Assembly: GCA_045602425.1 (NCBI GenBank)
Contig: JAZSBO010000009.1
Location: forward strand, 1-64,000
Source of the DNA: RGIG9608 sp045602425
GTDB taxonomy: Bacteria; Bacteroidota; Bacteroidia; Bacteroidales; Paludibacteraceae
Direction: 5' to 3'
Length of the DNA stretch: 64,000 nucleotides
A model generated the notes under the pieces. That model did not search any database, had not been told where the DNA came from, and worked only from the letters and a program-made list of their open reading frames with translations. This document shows, piece by piece, positions 33,770-40,595 of this stretch (position 1 is the stretch's first letter; every line of letters begins with the position of its first letter). Both the position numbers and the translations under genes were made by a program.

Positions 33770-34645
33770 ATGCAAAAACATTTTTTATTTATAGTTGTAG
33801 CATTTGCTTATTCTTTGTTGTCGTGTACGCATTTTGAGTCTCAAAAGAATGAGGTTGTGTCGCAGAGTTTTGATTCTTTGAACTGTGTAAAAGAACGTTT
33901 GGAATCAGAAATCAATAACTATTTTAATGAGATAGAAAAAATAGAAGATAATTTAAATAAAATAGAAGAATTTAGTGGTTTTCTATCGGTTCAACCTACT
34001 GGAGAAAATTTAAATAACAATGTAACAGAGAACATCAATAAAAGAATCGAGATAATAGCTTCTTTATTAAAAACTAATACTACTAAAATAGATTCGTTAA
34101 AAAAGCAATTAAAAAAGAGTTCTTTTCATATTGCAGGATTAGAGAATACGATTTCACGTTTAAAAAGTAAAATAGATGAGCAAAACTCTTATTTTGACCA
34201 GATGAAGATGGAACTAAATAAACGTGATGAATTAATTCTGCAACGTGACATTGCTATAAAAGGATTGACAAATAACATTGAAGATTTGGAGGAAAAAAAT
34301 GCTCAAAAAAATGTGGTTATAGAAGAACAAAGTCAAACAATACATACAGCTTATTACGCTTTTGGTACGTATAAGGAATTAAAACAACAACGAATATTGA
34401 CAAACAAAGGTTTGTTTTCTAAACCGAAAGTTTTACAAAAAGATTTCAACAAAGATTTTTTCTTAAAAATAGATACACGCGATGTTCTATCTATACCTCT
34501 CTATTCGAAAAAAATAAAGATTCATACGCCACACTCAAAAACAAGCTACTCTCTCGAAAAAAATGAAGATTTTTTTGTTCTAAAAGTCTTAAATCCAAAT
34601 GAATTTTGGGAAGTTTCTAAATATCTGGTTATAGAAGTAGATTGA
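33770..34645 (+). CDS. Coiled-coil lipoprotein
   Basis: This is a 291-residue lipoprotein (lipobox LLSC near residues 16-19) with long coiled coils covering about residues 35-190. A beta-rich C-terminal domain of about 90 residues begins at the conserved stretch TNKGLFSKPKVLQKDFN. That layout occurs in many Bacteroidetes. It recalls proteins annotated as Cbp1-type collagen-binding adhesins, but I cannot confirm adhesin activity. Its TGA overlaps the ATG of the next gene by one base, so it is in an operon with the sulfatase maturase. Confidence 0.75.
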   Translation: MQKHFLFIVVAFAYSLLSCTHFESQKNEVVSQSFDSLNCVKERLESEINNYFNEIEKIEDNLNKIEEFSGFLSVQPTGENLNNNVTENINKRIEIIASLLKTNTTKIDSLKKQLKKSSFHIAGLENTISRLKSKIDEQNSYFDQMKMELNKRDELILQRDIAIKGLTNNIEDLEEKNAQKNVVIEEQSQTIHTAYYAFGTYKELKQQRILTNKGLFSKPKVLQKDFNKDFFLKIDTRDVLSIPLYSKKIKIHTPHSKTSYSLEKNEDFFVLKVLNPNEFWEVSKYLVIEVD

Positions 34646-35868
34646 TGGAGAATACGATTACTTTTAATCCTTTTAAAATTCCGCTTTATTTAATGGCAAA
34701 GCCTGCTGGTGCCTTGTGTAATTTGCGTTGTGATTATTGCTATTACCTTGATAAAAAAGATCTTTATGCAAATTCACGTGTTTATTGTATGAGCGATGAG
34801 TTGTTAGAACGTTTCATTCAGGAATATATAGAAGCTCAACCAGTGCCAGAGGTTTTGTTCACGTGGCATGGTGGCGAGACATTGTTGCGTGATCTTTCTT
34901 TTTATAAAAAAGTGGTGAAACTCCAACATCGCTATGGTTGTGGTCGGAGCATAAGCAATAGTTTACAAACAAATGGTGTTTTATTAACCGAAGAATGGTG
35001 TAGGTTTTTTCGGGATAACAATTTTTTAATAGGAATTTCGATTGATGGACCCGAACACTGTCATGATAAATATCGGAAAAAAAGTAATGGAAGCGGTAGT
35101 TTTTTGCAGGTGATGCATGGCATAGAGTTACTTCAACGTTATGGTGTTGATTTTAATACGCTGTCGGTTATCAATGATTATAATGTTAATTATCCAATAG
35201 AAATATACCATTTTTTGAAAGATATAGGTAGTCAATTTCTACAATTTTCACCAATTGTGGAGCGACTTAATGCTGATGAAAATCTAAAATTACAACTTCC
35301 AGAAAGTGAAAATGGAGAATTGGCTCCGTGGTCAGTAGATCCTCTAAAATTTGGAAATTTTTATATAAAAATGTTCGATGAATGGGTTAAAAATGATGTA
35401 GGAAATGTATTTGTACAACTGTTTGATGCTACATTGGCTTGTTGGGTAGGAGAGCAACCCGGGGTTTGTATTTTTTCGGAAACGTGTGGTCATGCAGGAG
35501 TTATGGAGTTCAATGGCGATGTTTATGCTTGTGATCATTTTGTTTTTCCTCAATATAAATTAGGAAATATTTATACCACACCATTATTAACAATGATGTT
35601 GTCTGAAAAGCAATTATGTTTTGGACGAAACAAGCGTGATGCATTACCAAGCCAATGTAGGCAATGCGAATATTTAAAATTGTGTAATGGTGAATGTCCT
35701 AAAAATAGAATTTCGACAACATTGTCGGGTGAAAAAGGTTTAAACTATCTTTGCAAAGGATATAAAATGTATTTTCGGCATGTTGCTCCGTATATGGCTT
35801 ATATGGCAAACGAGTTGTTTAACCAACGTCCACCTGCAAATGTCATGCAATGGGCAAAAAATAGATAG
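34645..35868 (+). CDS. Anaerobic sulfatase-maturating radical SAM enzyme
   Basis: anSME oxidises the active-site Cys or Ser of sulfatases to formylglycine in the cytoplasm before export. The 407-residue product starts at the ATG at 34645 (a TTG precedes it). The radical SAM cluster motif CNLRCDYCYY is near residues 26-35. The C-terminal SPASM region holds the cysteines for two auxiliary clusters, including CRQCEYLKLCNGECP. No sulfatase gene lies in the window, so the substrates must be encoded elsewhere. It is cotranscribed with the coiled-coil lipoprotein and probably the glutaminyl cyclase. Confidence 0.93.
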   Translation: MENTITFNPFKIPLYLMAKPAGALCNLRCDYCYYLDKKDLYANSRVYCMSDELLERFIQEYIEAQPVPEVLFTWHGGETLLRDLSFYKKVVKLQHRYGCGRSISNSLQTNGVLLTEEWCRFFRDNNFLIGISIDGPEHCHDKYRKKSNGSGSFLQVMHGIELLQRYGVDFNTLSVINDYNVNYPIEIYHFLKDIGSQFLQFSPIVERLNADENLKLQLPESENGELAPWSVDPLKFGNFYIKMFDEWVKNDVGNVFVQLFDATLACWVGEQPGVCIFSETCGHAGVMEFNGDVYACDHFVFPQYKLGNIYTTPLLTMMLSEKQLCFGRNKRDALPSQCRQCEYLKLCNGECPKNRISTTLSGEKGLNYLCKGYKMYFRHVAPYMAYMANELFNQRPPANVMQWAKNR

Positions 35869-36858
35869 ATGAAAACGCCTTTTATAATTATAGCATCTTT
35901 TGTTTTGTTAGCTTGTGGAAATGTTCAGTCAAAAGAAAGTAAATTTATTTCGCAAGTTGATGAAAATTTGGTTGCTTTTCAATTTAATGCCGATTCGGCA
36001 TATTTTTATATTGAAAAGCAACTCTTATTTGGTCCGCGTGTTCCACAAACAAAAGCACATAATGATTGTGCAGGATATCTGTTGTCAAAACTTTCTTCTT
36101 TTTGCGATACGGCTCAAATTCAGCATGGTTTGGTGGAGTTATACAATGGCGAAGTGATTCCTTGTAAAAATATCATAGGAGAGTTTTCTCCTAAAAAAAA
36201 ATCACGAGTTTTGCTTTGTGCTCATTGGGATTCTCGTCCTTTTTCTGACCAAGAGCAAGATGATAGTAAAAAATATTTACCTATCGCAGGAGCTGACGAC
36301 GGAGCAAGCGGAGTTGGTGTTTTGTTGGAAATAGCACGATTATTTAGTGTACACCAGCCGAATATTGGCGTTGATATCGTATTGTTTGATGTGGAGGATT
36401 ATGGTAAGCCAGATTTTTATACAGAAAAAGTTTATACAGAGCATTCTTGGTGTTTGGGATCGCAGTTTTGGTCGAAGAATCCGCATAAAATCAACTATTC
36501 TGCGCGTTATGGTGTACTTTTAGATATGGTTGGAGCAAGCAGTGCAACCTTTCGGAAAGAACAAATCTCAAATTATTATGCTCCGAAAATTGTAGAAAAA
36601 GTGTGGAATAAAGCGAAAGAATTAGGCTTTTCATCTTGTTTTTTGAATGAAGTAGGAGGCGCTATTACAGATGATCATTTGTATGTAAATCAGTTGGCAA
36701 GAATTCCTTGTATTGATATCATAAGACAGGATTTGAACTCTGAGACAGGATTTGCTTCATATTGGCATACACAGTCCGATGATATGCGAAATATTTCAAA
36801 GGAAACTTTGTACAAAGTTGGGCAAACACTTTTGCATGTAGTTTATTCCGAAAAATAG
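35869..36858 (+). CDS. Type II glutaminyl-peptide cyclotransferase, lipoprotein
   Basis: This enzyme converts N-terminal glutamine of exported proteins to pyroglutamate. The 329-residue product has a lipoprotein signal (lipobox LLAC near residues 13-16) and the M28-like zinc fold. CAHWDSRP, GADDGASGVGVLLE and SWCLGSQFW are visible, as is a late WHTQSDD. Homologues in oral Bacteroidetes are periplasmic and important because many signal-peptidase I products there begin with Gln. It starts directly after the anSME stop and is followed 6 bases later by rnhB. Confidence 0.92.
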   Translation: MKTPFIIIASFVLLACGNVQSKESKFISQVDENLVAFQFNADSAYFYIEKQLLFGPRVPQTKAHNDCAGYLLSKLSSFCDTAQIQHGLVELYNGEVIPCKNIIGEFSPKKKSRVLLCAHWDSRPFSDQEQDDSKKYLPIAGADDGASGVGVLLEIARLFSVHQPNIGVDIVLFDVEDYGKPDFYTEKVYTEHSWCLGSQFWSKNPHKINYSARYGVLLDMVGASSATFRKEQISNYYAPKIVEKVWNKAKELGFSSCFLNEVGGAITDDHLYVNQLARIPCIDIIRQDLNSETGFASYWHTQSDDMRNISKETLYKVGQTLLHVVYSEK

Positions 36859-36864
36859 AATCAG

Positions 36865-37470
36865 ATGAACGAATTATTACCATTTTTTCAAGAAGGGGTT
36901 TGCGAAGCAGGTTGCGATGAAGCAGGACGTGGATGTTTAGCAGGTTCTGTTTATGCGGCGGCTGTAATTCTTCCGCACGATTTTGTGTGTAAAGAGTTGA
37001 ACGATTCCAAACAATTGACCGAACGCCAACGCTATGCGTTACGGCCAATAATCGAACAAAAAGCTGTAGCGTGGGCTGTGGGAGTAGTGTCGGCACAAGA
37101 GATTGACGAAATAAATATCTTGAACGCTTCTTTTTTGGCAATGCACAGGGCTATTGATGCTTTGAAAGTGAAACCCGAACATCTGATAATCGATGGCAAT
37201 CGGTTTAAACCATATAAAGATATTCCGCATCGGACTGTGGTGAAAGGCGACGGGAAATATCTTTCGATAGCGGCAGCTTCAGTGTTGGCAAAAACTTATC
37301 GTGACGATTATATGAACGCTTTGCACGAAGAATTTCCGAATTATGGTTGGGATAAAAACAAAGGTTACCCAACTAAACAGCATCGGATGGCTATTGAGCA
37401 ATATGGCGTTACGCCTTATCATAGAATGAGTTATCGGCTGACAAACGACCAATTGCGTTTCGATTTTTAA
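36865..37470 (+). CDS. rnhB: Ribonuclease HII
   Basis: RNase HII removes ribonucleotides embedded in DNA. The 201-residue product has the DEAGRGCLAG motif near residues 18-27 with the catalytic Asp-Glu pair, the NDSKQLTERQR stretch, and the later ASVLAKTYRD with the third and fourth acidic residues nearby. It is the last gene of the run from 32 kb. The two tRNA genes follow after about 100 bases. Confidence 0.96.
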   Translation: MNELLPFFQEGVCEAGCDEAGRGCLAGSVYAAAVILPHDFVCKELNDSKQLTERQRYALRPIIEQKAVAWAVGVVSAQEIDEINILNASFLAMHRAIDALKVKPEHLIIDGNRFKPYKDIPHRTVVKGDGKYLSIAAASVLAKTYRDDYMNALHEEFPNYGWDKNKGYPTKQHRMAIEQYGVTPYHRMSYRLTNDQLRFDF

Positions 37471-37523
37471 GTTGAGAATAGCTATTTTTTATTTTTTTGT
37501 GTTGTAAAATAAAAATAAGGCAT

Positions 37524-37531
37524 TATCTTTG
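37524..37531 (+). promoter_or_regulatory. -7 element before the tRNA genes
   Basis: TATCTTTG matches TAnnTTTG. A GTTG at 37501-37504 is 19 bases upstream and could act as the -33 element. Transcription would start about 30 bases before tRNA-Gly. Confidence 0.6.
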
Positions 37532-37568
37532 CAGTCCGATTCGATAAGAATTGGTGATTATTTGAAAT

Positions 37569-37641
37569 GCGGAAATAGCTCAGTTGGTAGAGCACAACCT
37601 TGCCAAGGTTGGGGTCGCGGGTTCGAGTCCCGTTTTCCGCT
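37569..37641 (+). tRNA. tRNA-Gly(GCC)
   Basis: The 73-base cloverleaf has acceptor arms GCGGAAA and TTTCCGC, anticodon stem CAACC/GGTTG with loop TTGCCAA, and the T-loop GTTCGAGTC. The anticodon is GCC. The discriminator base is T, and the 3' CCA is not encoded. Confidence 0.97.
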
Positions 37642-37652
37642 CAAAAATTTGA

Positions 37653-37682
37653 AAAGGCAGCGACACACTGCCTTTATTTTTT
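37653..37682 (+). terminator. Hairpin between tRNA-Gly and tRNA-Leu
   Basis: AAAGGCAG pairs with CTGCCTTT, followed by ATTTTTT. It abuts the first base of tRNA-Leu, so it may be a leaky terminator or a processing signal. There is little space for a separate tRNA-Leu promoter. Confidence 0.6.
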
Positions 37683-37766
37683 GCCCAAATGGCGAAATTG
37701 GTAGACGCGTTAGTTTCAGGGACTAATAATCGCAAGGTTGTGCAGGTTCGAGTCCTGTTTTGGGCA
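37683..37766 (+). tRNA. tRNA-Leu(CAG)
   Basis: This is an 84-base class II tRNA with a long variable arm. The acceptor arms are GCCCAAA and TTTGGGC, the anticodon stem is TTAGT/ACTAA with loop TTCAGGG, and the anticodon is CAG. The discriminator base is A, and CCA is not encoded. Confidence 0.96.
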
Positions 37767-37770
37767 CTAC

Positions 37771-38346
37771 TCAATCCATTAAATTGTTCAGCATAGCATA
37801 AACGGTAAGACCAGCTACCGTTTTTATTCCTGTTTTTCGTACAATGTTTTTTCGGTGAGTGATCACTGTGTGAATGCTGATGTTGAGTTTGTCGGCTATT
37901 TCTTTGTTGAGCATTCCTTTCACCATCAAAGTCAAAACATCGGTTTCGCGACTTGTTAGTTCGTAGCTTTCGTTGGTTGCTTCGTCGGTCGATTTTTCCA
38001 AACTCTCGAAAAGCGATTTTATTTGTTCTTCGTCGCTTTGAATATCTATTACTTTTGGATAGTTTTTCAGCAATGTAGCGGGAATGTATTGATAGACTAA
38101 AGCAAAGACGTTGACCGTAGTTTTTTTTGCTAAAAATGTATGCAATGGTATGCGGTTGTCGGGAGCGTTCAACGTTGGATTTACGATGAGTACATCGGGA
38201 TTCGTTTCCTCTAATAACACGTCTAACTGTAACGTGTCTTTTGCTGTTCGGCAAATGCTGAAATTGCACTTCTCGAGAATCGAAACCAAACCCTGTGTAA
38301 TGATTTCCGATGGTTCTACAATCATTATTTTCAGTTTCGTTTTCAT
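37771..38346 (-). CDS. LuxR-type response regulator with degenerate receiver
   Basis: This is a 191-residue regulator with an N-terminal receiver-like domain (about 1-118) and a LuxR-type helix-turn-helix (about 128-188: LTSRETDVLTLMVKGM, then NKEIADKLNISIHTVITHRKN). The site that normally carries the phosphorylated aspartate reads VLIVNPTLNAP, with Asn in its place, so classical phosphorylation is unlikely. The ATG overlaps the stop of the upstream hemerythrin gene by 4 bases. That pairing suggests a regulator linked to oxygen, NO or iron sensing, which is an inference from context. Confidence 0.88.
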   Translation of the reverse strand: MKTKLKIMIVEPSEIITQGLVSILEKCNFSICRTAKDTLQLDVLLEETNPDVLIVNPTLNAPDNRIPLHTFLAKKTTVNVFALVYQYIPATLLKNYPKVIDIQSDEEQIKSLFESLEKSTDEATNESYELTSRETDVLTLMVKGMLNKEIADKLNISIHTVITHRKNIVRKTGIKTVAGLTVYAMLNNLMD

Positions 38347-39026
38347 AGCTTCGTTTCTAATTGTGCAACGTAAGGAATAAGTATTTTGTCTTCTATCAGT
38401 TGATGTTTTTTCAAATCGTTTGATAGTTGCATAATGTCGAAAATAAGTTCGATGGATTCGACCGACGAGGTATTGTTCGGCAAGTATTTGAAAATGATCT
38501 GAATCAAATCGTTTAGCTTATCTTCTATATTGCTGTGTGTGGCAGAAAACTCTTTTATGGTATATTTTTCGTTTATAATGCCTTGTTCCATTTTGTTTAA
38601 GTAAGGGAACACCGTTTTTTCTTCGTAAGAAAAATGTTCGGCAACTTCGTCTTTGTAATTTGTAAAAAATCGTTTCAGTATTGTACCGTATTTTTCGTCA
38701 ATGTTGTCGGCTATTTTGTTTAAATGATGTTCGATGTGAGGTAAACGTTCTTGCATATAATAATGGTGCGATGCCGAAAGATAAGGCACTAAAAAATCCA
38801 TTTCTGTGAAACTTGTGTTGTCGGGAGTGTAGTTGTCGAACGTGTATACGTTGCAGATGAGCAAAAAGAAATGTACCGAAATGCCGTTTCGCTCACAGAT
38901 TTCTTTCACGCTTTTCTCGCCAAAACCGAGCGAAATATTAAAACGAGGAAGCATAAGCACAAGACTATAATTGGCTGTGATGATGTCAGCCAACTTCATA
39001 TTTTCGGTAAAATAGTTGTTTTGCAT
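38343..39026 (-). CDS. Hemerythrin/RIC-like di-iron protein
   Basis: This is a 227-residue protein with an N-terminal ScdA/RIC-like segment (MLPRFNISLGFGEKSV, then EICERNGI) and a C-terminal hemerythrin (HHE) four-helix domain. Candidate iron ligands are in SASHHYYMQERLPHIEHH, EHFSYEEKTVFPYL, ATHSNIEDKL and KKHQLIEDKILIPY. The RIC family repairs iron-sulfur clusters after oxidative or nitrosative damage. The start is the ATG at 39026; the longer open frame begins at a TTG inside the -7 element. It is cotranscribed with the LuxR-type regulator. Confidence 0.85.
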   Translation of the reverse strand: MQNNYFTENMKLADIITANYSLVLMLPRFNISLGFGEKSVKEICERNGISVHFFLLICNVYTFDNYTPDNTSFTEMDFLVPYLSASHHYYMQERLPHIEHHLNKIADNIDEKYGTILKRFFTNYKDEVAEHFSYEEKTVFPYLNKMEQGIINEKYTIKEFSATHSNIEDKLNDLIQIIFKYLPNNTSSVESIELIFDIMQLSNDLKKHQLIEDKILIPYVAQLETKL

Positions 39027-39050
39027 AATTTGATGAATAAATGTGATGTG

Positions 39051-39058
39051 CAAAAATA
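39051..39058 (-). promoter_or_regulatory. -7 element before the hemerythrin gene
   Basis: The minus strand reads TATTTTTG, a match to TAnnTTTG, 24 bases before the chosen start codon. Confidence 0.5.
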
Positions 39059-39147
39059 ATTGTTTCTTGAAAACAGCAAACCGTAAGGCAATAAAAAACT
39101 CTCACCTTACCAGATGAGAGTCTTTTATTATTTCGTTTTTACAACGA

Positions 39148-40212
39148 TTATTTTCTCATAAAACGTTTGCTGATAGTTCTACCTTGTTTTGCTACGATGC
39201 TTTTTTTAACAGGAGCACCACTTGGAGTGTATAACTCTATTGTAGGAGTAGTACCTGTAACATTAACAGAAACTTCGTCGCCAGATTCAGTAGTGAATGA
39301 ACCTTCTAGAGTTGTGTTTCCGTCTGCTTCTGTGATAGTGAATGAACCATCTACAAATGGATTGAAAGTAGAGTTTGCATCCTCCCAATTAATTGCGTAT
39401 GATCCATTAGTATAACCATCATCATCTACATAACCTGGTAAAATACCATATTCAGTAATAGCTGAAGTAAGCATAGTAAATGTACCTGTAGGAAGTTTGC
39501 CTTCTGTATCAGTTGCGTTACCCAAGAAATCCAAATCTATTTCCCAACCAGTTTCAGGATCAACAATTGCTAAAATATAGCGATATAAGTTATAATCAGA
39601 CACATGTAGATAAAGACTATATTCAGGATCTATGTCATTCCAAGTAAGATCGAATTCTGGTTGAGCTGGTTCTTGTGCTTCTACTTCTAAATCAATTTGT
39701 CCTACGTAAACCCATTTTACAGAGTCACCGTTTTCGTCAACGCAGTCAGTTTTTACAGTGTAGTTACGTCCTGCTTTTGTAACTGAAATAGTTCCATTAG
39801 TAATGTAACTGATGTTTTCTGCATTATACCAATAAGAATAATAAGGATCATAAGTTCCAGCAGGATATTCATCGTCATCAGGATTTTCGTCTACTGTGTA
39901 ATCGCCAAGAGGAAGTTCTTCTTCTCCATCTGTTGAAAAGGAGATAGTCAAAGAATCTGTCTCAGTAGCTAAAGTTACATCAATGAAAGAAAGAGCAGGA
40001 TAAGCAGTACCAAAAGCTGCATTTGCTACAGTGTAACCTTGCTCTTCCCAAGATGGAGTAGTAGGTTGTTCTTGTTCTACATTATTACCCCCCCCAGTAT
40101 TTGGGTCGTCTGGAGTAGTAGTGTCGTCGTTACCATTTTTTGGATCGCAAGAGACTAATACCAAGCTCATAGCGAACACAATCGTCATGAAGTTCAAAAA
40201 TAATTTTTTCAT
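39148..40212 (-). CDS. Acidic lipoprotein with a G9 tract
   Basis: This is a 354-residue lipoprotein (lipobox LVSC near residues 19-22) with a strongly acidic mature N terminus (DPKNGNDDTTTPDDP) resembling the surface-export signals of Bacteroidetes lipoproteins. The rest is beta-rich and acidic and may contain two similar halves; the ends of both show GTISV/GSFTI-type strands. I do not recognise a family. Codons for the Gly-Gly-Gly at about residue 42 form an uninterrupted run of nine G, a possible site for frameshifting. It is monocistronic with its own promoter. Confidence 0.85.
   Translation of the reverse strand: MKKLFLNFMTIVFAMSLVLVSCDPKNGNDDTTTPDDPNTGGGNNVEQEQPTTPSWEEQGYTVANAAFGTAYPALSFIDVTLATETDSLTISFSTDGEEELPLGDYTVDENPDDDEYPAGTYDPYYSYWYNAENISYITNGTISVTKAGRNYTVKTDCVDENGDSVKWVYVGQIDLEVEAQEPAQPEFDLTWNDIDPEYSLYLHVSDYNLYRYILAIVDPETGWEIDLDFLGNATDTEGKLPTGTFTMLTSAITEYGILPGYVDDDGYTNGSYAINWEDANSTFNPFVDGSFTITEADGNTTLEGSFTTESGDEVSVNVTGTTPTIELYTPSGAPVKKSIVAKQGRTISKRFMRK
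40088..40096 (-). repeat. Homopolymeric G9 tract in the lipoprotein gene
   Basis: Nine consecutive C on the plus strand (G on the coding strand) lie about 20 codons after the lipobox. Long G/C runs are rare in this AT-rich window. Slippage by one base would truncate the exported protein, as in phase-variable genes. Confidence 0.9.
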
Positions 40213-40257
40213 AGTGTTTAATTTTTAAAAAGTTAATAATTAAGAAATATATGGTCG

Positions 40258-40265
40258 CAAAAGTA
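40258..40265 (-). promoter_or_regulatory. -7 element before the acidic lipoprotein gene
   Basis: The minus strand reads TACTTTTG, a match to TAnnTTTG, 45 bases before the start codon. Confidence 0.5.
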
Positions 40266-40426
40266 AATTATTTTTTAAAAAAACGTATTGAAAATTAAAG
40301 GTTTTTACAAAAAAATAGCACTATTGGAATATTTTTTCATAAAATATACAAAAATCGCTAATAGTAGTGATATATAAAGATGAAAAATACTTATTTTAAG
40401 TGATTGTGTATGACTGCTTGTAGCTT

Positions 40427-40434
40427 TATTTTTG
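40427..40434 (+). promoter_or_regulatory. -7 element, distal, feoAB region
   Basis: TATTTTTG matches TAnnTTTG, and ATTG at 40403-40406 is 20 bases upstream. It is the first of three such elements in the 380-base gap before feoAB. Confidence 0.5.
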
Positions 40435-40476
40435 CATTGTCAACAGAAAAAGTTGTTGTTTTGTTAGTTAGTATGT

Positions 40477-40484
40477 TATTTTTG
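40477..40484 (+). promoter_or_regulatory. -7 element, middle, feoAB region
   Basis: TATTTTTG matches TAnnTTTG, and TTG at 40456-40458 is 18 bases upstream. The following hairpin begins 2 bases later. Confidence 0.5.
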
Positions 40485-40485
40485 A

Positions 40486-40520
40486 GAGAAACGCTGTCCG
40501 AAGATGGCGTTTTTCTTTTT
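40486..40520 (+). terminator. Terminator-like hairpin upstream of feoAB
   Basis: GAGAAACGC pairs with GCGTTTTTC (one wobble), followed by five T. It would end transcripts from the distal promoter or act as an attenuator. A second perfect hairpin, ATCCCTA/TAGGGAT with loop CAAA, follows at 40525-40542. Confidence 0.6.
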
Positions 40521-40564
40521 AAAAATCCCTACAAATAGGGATAAAAACGTATTCTGCGAATTTG

Positions 40565-40572
40565 TATTTTTG
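40565..40572 (+). promoter_or_regulatory. -7 element, proximal, feoAB
   Basis: TATTTTTG matches TAnnTTTG, 23 bases before the feoAB start codon. It is probably the main promoter. Confidence 0.55.
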
Positions 40573-40595
40573 TTGTCGGAATAAGATTCTTTCGT

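Noticed and set aside
34775..34795. A second parS site at TTCACGTG
   Set aside because: Only the central eight bases match; the flanks are not palindromic and it lies within a coding region.
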